Shown: piece after piece, positions 33,692-41,412 of the stretch
Layout of the letters: every line of letters starts with the position of its first letter
Numbering within the stretch: the first letter of the stretch is position 1
Assembly: GCF_900188185.1 (NCBI RefSeq)
Contig: NZ_FZPA01000018.1
Span: 1-60,993 of the forward strand
Source: Sphingopyxis indica
GTDB lineage: Bacteria > Pseudomonadota > Alphaproteobacteria > Sphingomonadales > Sphingomonadaceae
DNA: 60,993 bases
Reading direction: 5' to 3'
Made by a program: the position numbers and the translations under genes
The notes under the pieces: model-generated
Told to the model about the DNA's origin: nothing
What the model saw: the letters and a program-made list of their open reading frames with translations, nothing else
Databases searched by the model: none

Positions 33692-34864
33692 CTAAAGTAT
33701 CGGTTGCGCAACCTCGCGCTCAGTTTGCGGTAAGAACACGGACTCGCGCACCGGTAGAAGCGATTTTCGGGCGTACATATCCGCGTCGGCCATTATCAGC
33801 ACATCATCGAGAGAAGTGCCGATGTTGCTCTGCCAGACTGCCGTCCCGATGCTGCAGGACAGGCGAAGCCTCTGGCGGTTCCAGAGAAGCGGGCTATCAG
33901 CGAGGGTCATCCTGATCTTGCCGGCAATTTCCTTGCTTTCCTTCCCACCTGCGGCGGGAAGCAGCACACAGAATTCATCGCCGCCGAGCCGGACGAGCAG
34001 ATCCGTCTCGCATAGTTGTGATTTCGCGATCCTTGCGAAGTGCGCAAGGCACTCGTCGCCGGCCTTGTGGCCGTGACGGTCATTGATCTGCTTGAAGTTA
34101 TTGAGATCGATGAGCAGGACGCCGTGAAAGGGTGCGCTGCGCGGAGCACCGGTTGCAAGCCATGCGTCTAGTCCGTGCCGGTTCAGCGCGCCCGTCAGGG
34201 CATCGGTGTTGGCGAGCTTCGCCAGTTCTTCGCGCAACCGGTCGATCGTCAGCACTGCGAAGCCGAAATTGAGCAGAAGGCCGCTGAAAATCACGCCGAG
34301 CATCGTCAGCGCTGCCAGCCCCGACCAGTCCGGGTCGGCGCCTGGGCTCGTCAGGTTCGCTATATTCATCGCGACGACAGTGCCGTGACCGAGCAAGCCA
34401 ATTGAGAGGCCACCGAATGAAATCGCGCCGCCAGCGGATCGGTGCTGAGGCACGGCAAGAAACAGCAGCATGAGGACCATCGGGGTGCTCTGGCCGAACG
34501 CATACAGAAGCGCGATGGCCTCGCCATGCGAGAACATTGCGACCGTCAGCCCCGCACAGGTCGCGCTCACAACGGCAGGGACGGTAATGCGAGGTTTTTC
34601 GCCATGGAGCTGGTGAAGCCCTCTCGCAAACAACCAGAATGCGAAGATGATCAGGCCGTTACCTGCCGCTGCGACAAACGGACCATGGATTCCGTGTTGG
34701 AATGGAAGCAAAAGCCCGCCAATCGCGCTTGTCAGGGCAGCGAAGAACCAGGTTCTTGCAGGCTCGAAGCCGCGATACTGCCACGCCAGTGCACCCCAAA
34801 TGACCGCCAAGGACACCGATAGGGCGACGATGACGACGTAGAGCGTGAAGAAGTCCAGCTTCAA
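33692..34864 (-). CDS. Membrane-bound diguanylate cyclase (GGDEF)
   Basis: 390 aa. About seven hydrophobic segments occupy residues 5-220, followed by a GGDEF domain with DALTGALNRHGLD, LIDLNNFKQINDRHGHKAGD and an intact active site RLGGDEFCVLLPA, so it should make c-di-GMP. The product-inhibition site is changed: CETD stands where RxxD is expected, suggesting weaker feedback. It is a cargo gene of the ICE, transcribed against the parB-like gene. Confidence 0.88.
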   Translation of the reverse strand: MKLDFFTLYVVIVALSVSLAVIWGALAWQYRGFEPARTWFFAALTSAIGGLLLPFQHGIHGPFVAAAGNGLIIFAFWLFARGLHQLHGEKPRITVPAVVSATCAGLTVAMFSHGEAIALLYAFGQSTPMVLMLLFLAVPQHRSAGGAISFGGLSIGLLGHGTVVAMNIANLTSPGADPDWSGLAALTMLGVIFSGLLLNFGFAVLTIDRLREELAKLANTDALTGALNRHGLDAWLATGAPRSAPFHGVLLIDLNNFKQINDRHGHKAGDECLAHFARIAKSQLCETDLLVRLGGDEFCVLLPAAGGKESKEIAGKIRMTLADSPLLWNRQRLRLSCSIGTAVWQSNIGTSLDDVLIMADADMYARKSLLPVRESVFLPQTEREVAQPIL

Positions 34865-34993
34865 AGGATTACTGCTGCAGTGGGGGCGGGGATCGTTTGT
34901 GCGCGTTGGTGACGAACTCTGAATATCCAGTAAACACGCCCCCTCATTGGCGCGACTGCGGTCGCCGCGCCGCGCTGCCTTAAGTGGTAGCCC

Positions 34994-35033
34994 GCAAATC
35001 CGTAAAGCCGCCGAGGCGGCTTTACGGATTTGC
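34994..35033. repeat. Perfect 19-bp hairpin
   Basis: The arms 34994-35012 and 35015-35033 are perfectly complementary with only 2 nt between them. They contain AAATCCGTAAA, related to the TCCGTAAATCCG motif elsewhere in the ICE. A T-containing stretch (GCTTTTGCGATTTT) follows on the + strand. It lies between the divergent GGDEF and lipoprotein genes. Confidence 0.6.
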
Positions 35034-35116
35034 GCTTTTGCGATTTTCCGGGCGGGAGTCGCGCGCTACGGTCTGACATCGCCTGGCGGAACGAACGGGC
35101 CGAAGGGAGTGACATC

Positions 35117-35608
35117 GTGCAGAGATCGACCATCCTGATAACGGTGGCAGCGCTGGCGGCCTGTTCGCCAGCAGCCAATAGCGTCTCGGCGTCGAACAAC
35201 ACGGAGGCCGAACCGCTACCCACCCTCACGCGCAGCAACATGCAATGGGATGTCGTCTTGCAGGCGCTGTTCAGGGGCACACTGTACCTGGACAACAACG
35301 GATGCATTCGCGCGGGAGACGATAGCGGCCCGCTCATCGTCTGGCATCCCGATAGTCGTATCGAGCGGACCGGCGATGGCCGCTTCAGGATCACGGACGG
35401 TTATACCGGCCATTCGGCCTATATCGGCGCCGAGGTGGCGATGGGCGGCGGCGTCGGTTCCGCCATGCCGACCAATCTCGTCGAACCGATCCCCGAGGCG
35501 TGCCGATCCGAGGAATATTGGGTGACCGCCCATCTGATGAGCGAGGAGGACCGCCAGGCGCTGCTCGAACGCGAACGGAACCGGAAGCCCGTGCCAGCGC
35601 CCGAGTAG
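35117..35608 (+). CDS. Hypothetical lipoprotein
   Basis: 163 aa from a GTG with AAGGGAG upstream. A short lipoprotein signal (ILITVAALAACSPA) puts the lipobox Cys near residue 15. The mature part has a beta-rich stretch (LFRGTLYLDNNGCIRAG, LIVWHPDSRIERTGDGRFRI, YIGAEVAMGGGVG), then a charged tail. The longer open frame upstream overlaps the hairpin at 34994-35033. I do not recognise a named family. It is probably ICE cargo, located in the outer membrane or periplasm. Confidence 0.7.
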   Translation: MQRSTILITVAALAACSPAANSVSASNNTEAEPLPTLTRSNMQWDVVLQALFRGTLYLDNNGCIRAGDDSGPLIVWHPDSRIERTGDGRFRITDGYTGHSAYIGAEVAMGGGVGSAMPTNLVEPIPEACRSEEYWVTAHLMSEEDRQALLERERNRKPVPAPE

Positions 35609-35618
35609 CGCTGTGCAA

Positions 35619-35650
35619 TTCCGTAGAGCATGACAAACGGATTTACGGAA
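35619..35650. repeat. Inverted repeat containing the ICE 12-mer motif
   Basis: TTCCGTA/TACGGAA (35619-35625 with 35644-35650) flank 18 nt. The right arm overlaps TCCGTAAATCCG read on the minus strand (35638-35649). It lies in the gap between the lipoprotein and epimerase genes and could be an operator or terminator. Confidence 0.45.
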
Positions 35651-35692
35651 CAGCCTTTTGTTCCAAGGGCGAGCCGCGCTAGGCAAGGCGAC

Positions 35693-36580
35693 ATGAAGAT
35701 ACTGATGATCGGCGGCACGCGCTTCATTGGCGCGCATGTGGCGCGATGCCTTCACGACGCCGGAGCGCAGATCACCGCCTTCCATCGCGGTTCGAGCGCC
35801 AACTCGATCCTGCCTCAGATCGAGCATGTCCTCGATCCTGGCGCCGCCTGGCCGGTCACCTCTTTTCCCGACGCGCTGATGCGCGATTGGGACGTCGTGA
35901 TCCATATGGTCGCCATGGGCCAGGCGGACGCCGAAGCCGCTGTGAGCGCCTTCGCAGGCCGTACAGCACGCCTGGTGCTGGTCTCGAGCTGCGACGTCTA
36001 TCGCGCATACGGACGCCTGACGAAGATGGAGCCAGGCGAACCCGATCCCGTGCCGCTGGCCGAAGACGCGCCGTTGCGGACGGCGCATTATCCCTATCGC
36101 GGGATGGAAGGCGAACTCGGCGCCTGGGCGCAAGACTATGAAAAGATCCTGGCGGAAGCCGCGGTTCGAAATGCCGCCGACTGGACGATCCTGCGCCTAC
36201 CCAAAGTCTATGGCCCCGAGGACAATGGCGATCTCGCCACCATCTATGGCTTTGCCGCCGCCCCGGAATGGCGCTGGACGCACGGCCATGTGCGCAATGT
36301 GGCCGCTGCGATCGCACTGGCAGCGACTCATGACGAGGCTCGAAACGCCGTCTTCAATGTGGGCGAGCACCACACGCCCAGCATGGGCGAAAGACTGGCG
36401 CGCCTACCTGTGCGGCCCGTAGGCCCGGAACTGCCGCCCTTCGATTTCCGCCAACCGCTTGTGCTCGACACGAGCGCGATCCGGAGCCGTCTGGGCTATA
36501 CCGAGATAGTGGCTGAAGTTCAGGCGATGCGCGATTTGGCGGAAGCGGCCAGTTCACCCGATCGAACGGACGTGTCGTAG
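35693..36580 (+). CDS. NAD-dependent epimerase/dehydratase (extended SDR)
   Basis: 295 aa. The Rossmann motif MKILMIGGTRFIGAHVARCL starts the protein. LVSSCDVYRAYG is the Ser-containing active strand, and YEKILAEAA may hold the catalytic Tyr-x-x-x region in a changed form. ILRLPKVYGPEDNGD and the C-terminal region follow the atypical SDR pattern. AAGGCGAC precedes the ATG at 35693; upstream residues of the open frame fall in a repeat. The substrate is unknown, perhaps a nucleotide sugar. Cargo gene. Confidence 0.82.
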   Translation: MKILMIGGTRFIGAHVARCLHDAGAQITAFHRGSSANSILPQIEHVLDPGAAWPVTSFPDALMRDWDVVIHMVAMGQADAEAAVSAFAGRTARLVLVSSCDVYRAYGRLTKMEPGEPDPVPLAEDAPLRTAHYPYRGMEGELGAWAQDYEKILAEAAVRNAADWTILRLPKVYGPEDNGDLATIYGFAAAPEWRWTHGHVRNVAAAIALAATHDEARNAVFNVGEHHTPSMGERLARLPVRPVGPELPPFDFRQPLVLDTSAIRSRLGYTEIVAEVQAMRDLAEAASSPDRTDVS

Positions 36581-36681
36581 CGGCACGTCAGATCCGTTCT
36601 TTCTGGCCCATCACCGCACCCGCACGGCCTCTAGAAAGGCTTGGTCTGGCCGGTATTCGACCCTCTTCCCGCAACAGCGCC

Positions 36682-36743
36682 TGGCAGGTTTTTTCCGCCG
36701 CCGGGGAAACCCGGCTTTGCATCGCGATGCAAAAAACCCGCCA
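36682..36743. repeat. Nested palindromes upstream of DUF736 gene
   Basis: Outer arms 36682-36694 and 36731-36743 pair over 13 bp with one mismatch. Inside lie a CCGGG/CCCGG hairpin and a perfect 18-bp palindrome TTTGCATCGCGATGCAAA (36716-36733). The 280-bp gap 36581-36860 has no believable gene. The elements may be an operator or an origin-like structure ahead of the transfer-associated genes. Confidence 0.5.
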
Positions 36744-36860
36744 GTCGCCGCCGTTCACTAACGTTCCCGCCCTTCGGGTGCGGGCCGATCGTCTCCCGTC
36801 CTGCCGACCGCCATCGAGGCCGCGATGGGCGCGGTCCCGAACCAAGAAAGGACTGACGAC

Positions 36861-37160
36861 ATGATCTGCGGCAACTTCAATCCCACCGATTGCGGCTACA
36901 CCGGCGAAATCCGCTTCTTCGGCACCCGCGAGAAAGTCGAACTCCGCCGTATCGACGGCAAGGACAACGAGAAGGCCCCGGACTTCCGCATCGTGGCAGC
37001 AGACAATGAACGTATCGAATATGGCGCCGCCTGGCAGAAGACCAGCAAGGAGGGTCGCGACTATATCTCGCTCAAGCTGAACCTCGTGGTCGCTCCTCCG
37101 GTTTACCTCCGGCTCTTCGAGACCGAGGTCGCCGGCGAATACGAGTTGGTCTCCAACTGA
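36861..37160 (+). CDS. DUF736 family protein (copy 1)
   Basis: 99 aa. The DUF736 core is clear: GYTGEIRFFGTREKVELRRI, then KAPDFRIVAADN, YGAAWQKTS and YISLKLN. These small proteins accompany conjugative plasmids and ICEs. Their role is not established. AAAGGA precedes the ATG at 36861. A second, divergent copy lies at 42683-43015. Confidence 0.88.
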   Translation: MICGNFNPTDCGYTGEIRFFGTREKVELRRIDGKDNEKAPDFRIVAADNERIEYGAAWQKTSKEGRDYISLKLNLVVAPPVYLRLFETEVAGEYELVSN

Positions 37161-37169
37161 TAACCACCG

Positions 37170-37193
37170 CGCCCCGCCCAGATGGGCGGGGCG
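37170..37193 (+). terminator. Hairpin after DUF736 copy 1
   Basis: A perfect 10-bp GC stem (CGCCCCGCCC/GGGCGGGGCG) with a 4-nt loop lies 10 bases after the stop. It lacks a T run but is placed like a terminator. Confidence 0.6.
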
Positions 37194-37287
37194 ATCATTG
37201 GAGTCGCGATGCAATGTTGGACAATCGCAAGAGTGCGCGGGTTTTCGCGAACTTGTGCAACGCGCGCCGGGCCGATAGCCTCACGAC

Positions 37288-37749
37288 GTGGTCCGGTCGC
37301 TGCTTCTCTCTCTTCTTGCCCTTCTTCTTTTGGGGGCTACCCCGGAGATCGAAGCCCAATCAGCCGTGCCATCCGCCCGCGTGGCCCAGCAATCGATCGA
37401 GCAGGATATCGAGCGGTGCCGTCAAGATCCCCGTTTTGAGATTGGTGGAGCGATGATCGGGGACTGTCTGATGGAACTCAGCGAGGCGGTCGATCGGGAG
37501 ATATCGGCGGCCGTCGCCACCGGAGAAGAACGCTATTGCGTTGCCGAAGATCGTGCCGACTATCGGCAAAGTCATGCAGACTGGCTGGCGTACCGGCAAC
37601 GTCTGTGCGACCTGGTCGAGCGTTCGCCAGACAATACGCCGTCCTGGGTCAATTCCGCCGCTTGCCGCCTGGAACTCGGCCGCCAACGCCTTTCGAGCCT
37701 GAAATACACCAACGAATATGGCAGCCCCCGTTGCGCTGCCGAAGAGTGA
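37288..37749 (+). CDS. LprI/DUF1311-like secreted protein
   Basis: 153 aa from a GTG. A signal peptide (VRSLLLSLLALLLLGATPEIEAQS) targets it to the periplasm. The mature part has the DUF1311 pattern: Cys in RCRQDPRFEIG, GDCLMELSEAVDREI, a tryptophan region DWLAYRQRLCDLV and Cys in NSAACRLELGRQR, ending with a further Cys. Family members include lysozyme inhibitors, so protection of the cell envelope is possible. No good SD is visible, so the start is tentative. Confidence 0.65.
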   Translation: MVRSLLLSLLALLLLGATPEIEAQSAVPSARVAQQSIEQDIERCRQDPRFEIGGAMIGDCLMELSEAVDREISAAVATGEERYCVAEDRADYRQSHADWLAYRQRLCDLVERSPDNTPSWVNSAACRLELGRQRLSSLKYTNEYGSPRCAAEE

Positions 37750-37785
37750 ACGCTTGACCTCAAGTGACCTTCGCTCGACCAACAA

Positions 37786-38001
37786 TCAGGACTCACTCTC
37801 CACAAGCAGTTCGTAGGGTTCGACATCAAGCGCGCTCGCCAAATGGAACAAGGTGACCACCGTGGGGTTGCGACGCCCCCGTTCAAGATCGCTGATATAT
37901 TGCTGCGTAAAGCCTGAAATTTCGGACAAACCTTCCTGGGTCAACCCGCGCGCCTTGCGAATGCGCGAGAAATTCAAGCCTACCAGACGCCGCATATCCA
38001 T
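37786..38001 (-). CDS. XRE family transcriptional regulator
   Basis: 71 aa, essentially one helix-turn-helix: NFSRIRKARGLTQEGLSEIS, then GFTQQYISDLERGRRNPTV and LFHLASALDVEPYELL. It resembles short plasmid and phage repressors. It is divergent from the DUF2285 gene. The shared gap holds a CCTTATAAGG palindrome at 38040-38049 that could be its operator. The SD is weak, and the second Met (37995) could also serve as start. Confidence 0.88.
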   Translation of the reverse strand: MDMRRLVGLNFSRIRKARGLTQEGLSEISGFTQQYISDLERGRRNPTVVTLFHLASALDVEPYELLVESES

Positions 38002-38039
38002 TGGCCGACGCTGGACTACTACATACTATCCGCGTTATC

Positions 38040-38049
38040 CCTTATAAGG
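38040..38049. promoter_or_regulatory. Palindrome in the XRE/DUF2285 divergent gap
   Basis: CCTTATAAGG is a perfect 10-bp palindrome, AT-rich for the region, 39 bases upstream of the XRE start. It may be the regulator's operator or overlap the promoters of both genes. Confidence 0.35.
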
Positions 38050-38157
38050 TGTATTCGCGCGAGATTGGTCCAACCAGTGTCACAACTCTTTCACGGGTCG
38101 TAACTAGAAGGTCTCGCCCAGATGCGAAGCCGCGCCATTGGGAGCTGGGGAACGCTG

Positions 38158-38436
38158 ATGAAGACACCGCCGCTGGATCCCGATGTCGCGGATACGGCAC
38201 CGGATTCCGCGGTTCTTACGGCCTATGATGAAGAGCATCTGATAACATATCTTCGACTGCTCGACGCCGCGGCCGATGACGCGGATTGGCAAGAGGTCGC
38301 CCGCCTGGTGCTTCACATCGATCCCGACAAGGAACCTGACCGCGCTCGGCGCGCATGGGAAAGCCATTTGGCACGCGCCCAATGGATGACACACTCGGGC
38401 TATCGCCATTTGCTCCGTGGCGGCCCGCCGCATTGA
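38158..38436 (+). CDS. DUF2285 domain protein
   Basis: 92 aa. The stretch YDEEHLITYLRLLDAAADDAD, then WQEVARLVLHIDPDKEPDRA and SHLARAQWMTHSGYRHLLRGG matches DUF2285, a putative DNA-binding domain common in ICE regulators. GGGAG and GGGGAA precede the ATG at 38158. It is probably a small regulator of transfer functions, working with the XRE gene opposite. Confidence in function is low. Confidence 0.8.
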   Translation: MKTPPLDPDVADTAPDSAVLTAYDEEHLITYLRLLDAAADDADWQEVARLVLHIDPDKEPDRARRAWESHLARAQWMTHSGYRHLLRGGPPH

Positions 38437-38583
38437 TCACCAAGACGTTGAAACTACAGCGTAGCTATCTCGATTGGTGATAGCTCTATGCCGCCCGACT
38501 AGGCTGGACCATCCACCCGCCTAGCGCGAATCTTCTCCTAGCGCCGAAAGTTGCCGGCGCCCGATTTTGGGGAGGTTCACGCC

Positions 38584-38781
38584 ATGCATAAGGCAGATTG
38601 GCGTACTCCGGCCGCATACCTATCATTCTCGCAGTATGATCGTGCCGGCTTCGCTTGGGAAATTATTCGCCGTAATCAGGATTATTGCACGGAATTCCGG
38701 CAACTAAGCAACACGGTCGCGCCAGACCCGAAAACGCTCGATCGCTTCTCCGATCGTTGGGGGTTGCGATTTCGGCTCTGA
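38584..38781 (+). CDS. DUF6499 domain fragment (5' half of an interrupted gene)
   Basis: 65 aa beginning MHKADWRTPAAYLSFSQYD, with RAGFAWEIIRRNQDYC and ending DRWGLRFRL before a TGA at 38779. This matches the N-terminal DUF6499 part of larger regulators that continue into DUF2285. The continuation is found one frame over (DPKLDYHQQPVFWLPEK). Removing one T from TTT at 38770-38772 would join the halves. GGAGG lies 8 bases before the ATG. It is therefore either a decayed gene, a recoded one or a sequencing error. Confidence 0.65.
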   Translation: MHKADWRTPAAYLSFSQYDRAGFAWEIIRRNQDYCTEFRQLSNTVAPDPKTLDRFSDRWGLRFRL

Positions 38782-38839
38782 TCCAAAGCTGGACTACCAT
38801 CAGCAGCCGGTATTCTGGCTGCCCGAGAAACTTCCTACG

Positions 38840-39379
38840 GTGCTTCAACTGCACCCGGTGCGGCCTGGGATGTCGGCCTACCCCCTGGTCACCGCCGACA
38901 TCGTTCTCGCTCTGGCCTCGGCTCACCAATCGCACCGACGCGGCACGGACATCGCGATCCTGCGCGCAGCGACGACACATCGGATCTGGCTGGAAAGCAC
39001 CCAGCACCAGCAGGACGCGCTCGCGGTCGCCCTCCCACTCGATCAATTGTTTGAATATCGCATCGCTGCGGTCCGGCGACTATGGCGGGCGATGAAGGGA
39101 TTGCCTCCTGGCGATGATCCTCACCCCCTGACGCCATACGCAAAGGGCAATCTCATCAGGGTGCTTCGCCTCATCGATGCTCGACATGCCGGCGCGAGCG
39201 AACGAGAGATGGCCCAGATTATCCTCGGCGTGACACCGGCCAGGCGGCGCGATTGGGCCTCGAGCAACGACCGGACAAAGCTGCGGCGCCTGCTCGCAAA
39301 GGGCCGCAGCCTACTGGATGGAGGCTATTACGACATTCTCTGCCCGCGACCACGCCGTCCTCGCCGCCGACAGAATTAG
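38840..39379 (+). CDS. DUF2285 domain fragment (3' half of an interrupted gene)
   Basis: The 179-aa open frame has a GTG at its start that lacks an SD and is probably not used. Homology-like sequence already begins near 38780 in this frame (PVFWLPEKLPTVLQLHPV). It contains WLESTQHQQDALAVALPLD, YAKGNLIRVLRLIDARHAGAS and REMAQIILG, typical of DUF2285. It belongs with the DUF6499 piece upstream, separated by a one-base frame difference. A basic tail (RPRRPRRRQ) ends it. Confidence 0.65.
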   Translation: MLQLHPVRPGMSAYPLVTADIVLALASAHQSHRRGTDIAILRAATTHRIWLESTQHQQDALAVALPLDQLFEYRIAAVRRLWRAMKGLPPGDDPHPLTPYAKGNLIRVLRLIDARHAGASEREMAQIILGVTPARRRDWASSNDRTKLRRLLAKGRSLLDGGYYDILCPRPRRPRRRQN

Positions 39380-39483
39380 CCCGGCCTAACTTCGACCCTC
39401 CCTCCCGCCGCCAGCCCTTCGCCACGATCCCCCACGACACGGCGCAGCACGCCAGAGCGCGCCGCAACACGCGGGAGATCAAA

Positions 39484-39786
39484 ATGACTCGACCTCCACC
39501 CAAATCCGGAAAGCACCCCCCGGCGCCCCCACGCTATCTGCGCACGCCGGAGGCTGCGCGCTTTCTCGGCCTGTCTGGCCGGACCCTGGAGAAACATCGC
39601 TGTTTCGGTACCGGACCCGTCTATCGAAAACTCGGCGGCCGGGTCGTCTATGCCCTGAACGACCTGCAACGCTGGGCCGATCGCGGGACACGGTCCGGGA
39701 CTTGCGATCCTGTCACAGAATTCGTGTCTCCGGCGAAGCCGTTCACCGACTTCGAAGCCGACCAGGACGGCGACAATGTCCGATAG
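39484..39786 (+). CDS. Helix-turn-helix (AlpA/MerR-like) regulator
   Basis: 100 aa. The core RYLRTPEAARFLGLSGRTLEKHR, followed by GPVYRKLGGRVVYALNDLQRW, is a winged helix-turn-helix of the excisionase/AlpA type. GGGAG precedes the ATG. The gene overlaps repA by 11 bp, so the two are coupled. It may control repA or act as a directionality factor. Confidence 0.82.
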   Translation: MTRPPPKSGKHPPAPPRYLRTPEAARFLGLSGRTLEKHRCFGTGPVYRKLGGRVVYALNDLQRWADRGTRSGTCDPVTEFVSPAKPFTDFEADQDGDNVR

Positions 39787-40777
39787 CGCTCGCCGAACCG
39801 GTCCGAAGGAAACGCCACTCGACGCGATCTCGGCAACGATAGCGCTGCGCGATCAGCGAGATTTGATGCAGCATCCGTTCTTCTCGCTCGCCAAGGCCAA
39901 GCGCGTAGCACCGATCCTTTACACTGCTGGCGACGTCGAGGTGCAGGTCCATGCCTTGCCCGATTACGGCATGGCCACGATCTGGGATGCCGACATTCTG
40001 ATCTGGGCGGCGAGCCAGCTCGTGGAAGCCGCCGATCGCGGCCGTCCCACATCACGCTTCATTCGGTTCACGCCCCACCAATTGCTCATCGCGATCGGGC
40101 GTGCTGCCGGCCAAAGGCAATACCAGCTCCTCAGACGTGCGCTGCAACGCCTGCAATCGACCGTCATCCTGACGACTATTCGCAACGGGACGAATTGGCG
40201 GCGTCAGCAGTTTTCATGGCTCAACGAATGGGAGGATCGGCTGAACGGCCGCGGACGATCCGAAGGAATGGAATTCGTCCTTCCCGAATGGTTCTTCCGC
40301 GGGGTGGTCGACCGCTCGCTGGTCCTCACGATCGACCCCGCCTATTTCAAACTGACCGGCGGCATCGAGCGCTGGCTCTATCGCGTCGCGCGCAAACATG
40401 CCGGCAAGCAGCCCGATGGCTGGCGTTTTGAGCTGAAACACCTTCATTTGAAATCCGGGAGCCAGGCTCGTTTCTCGGATTTCGCTCTCGATGTCCGGCG
40501 GATCGTACAGCGCCAGAGTCTGCCTGGATACCGGCTCACTATCACGAGAGCCCGCCGCTCAACGTTGCTCCATATCCGGCCGATTGACACGAAGTCGCCA
40601 GCCCGTCTGCCTGTGGATAACTCTGTGGATCAACCGCAGTTGCCATTCGGCACTTCGGGCGCAATCCGGTTCGGTACTTCGGGCGCACCCAATATAGAGT
40701 CTAACGAAGAATCTAACATTGTTGGTGGACGCCGGGGATTTCGTCGGCGCGGCGATCCAAACGGGTGGCGCTCATGA
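39776..40777 (+). CDS. repA: Replication initiator protein RepA
   Basis: 333 aa, plasmid-type initiator of the RepA/RPA family. Typical segments are LPDYGMATIWDADILIWAAS, RFTPHQLLIAIGR, LQRLQSTVILTTIRNG, FVLPEWFFRGVVD, LTIDPAYFKLTGGIERWLYR and HLKSGSQARFSDFALDVR. The C-terminus holds a repeated FGTSGA. It starts within the HTH gene and overlaps parA (ATGA). Its presence suggests that the excised ICE can replicate. Confidence 0.9.
   Translation: MSDSARRTGPKETPLDAISATIALRDQRDLMQHPFFSLAKAKRVAPILYTAGDVEVQVHALPDYGMATIWDADILIWAASQLVEAADRGRPTSRFIRFTPHQLLIAIGRAAGQRQYQLLRRALQRLQSTVILTTIRNGTNWRRQQFSWLNEWEDRLNGRGRSEGMEFVLPEWFFRGVVDRSLVLTIDPAYFKLTGGIERWLYRVARKHAGKQPDGWRFELKHLHLKSGSQARFSDFALDVRRIVQRQSLPGYRLTITRARRSTLLHIRPIDTKSPARLPVDNSVDQPQLPFGTSGAIRFGTSGAPNIESNEESNIVGGRRGFRRRGDPNGWRS
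40646..40687 (+). repeat. Two 18-bp direct repeats in the 3' end of repA
   Basis: TTCGG(C/T)ACTTCGGGCGCA occurs at 40646-40663 and 40670-40687, differing by one base and spaced 24 bp apart (about two helical turns). They encode the repeated FGTSGA. Spacing of this sort would suit iterons, but recent duplication in coding sequence is as likely. Confidence 0.5.
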
Positions 40778-41412
40778 TCGTCGCCCTGCTCAACCAAAAG
40801 GGCGGCGTCGGAAAGACAACGCTCGCCCTCCATCTTGCCGGTCGATGGGCGCGAGACGGGCGCCGCGTCCTGCTGATCGACGCCGACCCACAAGGTTCGG
40901 CTCTCGACTGGTCGCAACAACGCGCCAGTGAGGGATTAGCGCGGCTATTCGGCGTTGTCGGATTGCCACGCGACACGCTGCACCGGGAAGTGGGCGAACT
41001 GGCGCGGCACGCAGACCATGTCATCATCGACGGCCCCCCTCGTGTCGCCGGCATCATGCGCTCGGCGCTTCTCGCCTGCGATGTCGTCCTCGTTCCGGTC
41101 CAACCGTCACCGCTCGATGGCTGGGCATCGGCGGAAATGCTCGCGCTGCTGGACCAAGCGCACACCTTCAAACCCGCCATCACGGCAAGGTTCGTTCTTA
41201 ACCGCTATCCAGCGCGCACCCTGATCGCGAAGGCAACCGCCGACGGTCTCGCCGATCACGATCCACCACTGCTTTCAAACCATATCGGACAGCGCGTCGT
41301 CTTCGCCGAAGCTATGCGCACTGGGCGAGTGGCCGAAGAATTGGCGCCCGACAGTCCGGCCGCACGCGAAATGATCGCGTTGGCCGCCGAGATCGAGGGG
41401 CTTCGGTCGTGA
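40774..41412 (+). CDS. parA: ParA family ATPase
   Basis: 212 aa. The deviant Walker A motif is LLNQKGGVGKTTLALHLA. Walker A' LLIDADPQGSALDW and Walker B HVIIDGPPRV follow. It lacks an N-terminal DNA-binding domain, like the small ParA of plasmids. The ATG overlaps the repA stop and its own stop overlaps the next GTG. It should position or segregate the ICE circle with the RHH protein encoded downstream. Confidence 0.93.
   Translation: MIVALLNQKGGVGKTTLALHLAGRWARDGRRVLLIDADPQGSALDWSQQRASEGLARLFGVVGLPRDTLHREVGELARHADHVIIDGPPRVAGIMRSALLACDVVLVPVQPSPLDGWASAEMLALLDQAHTFKPAITARFVLNRYPARTLIAKATADGLADHDPPLLSNHIGQRVVFAEAMRTGRVAEELAPDSPAAREMIALAAEIEGLRS

Noticed and set aside
37182..37456. Two short + strand frames before the LprI-like gene
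   Set aside because: They overlap the GTG-started secreted protein in other frames and have no signal or motif.
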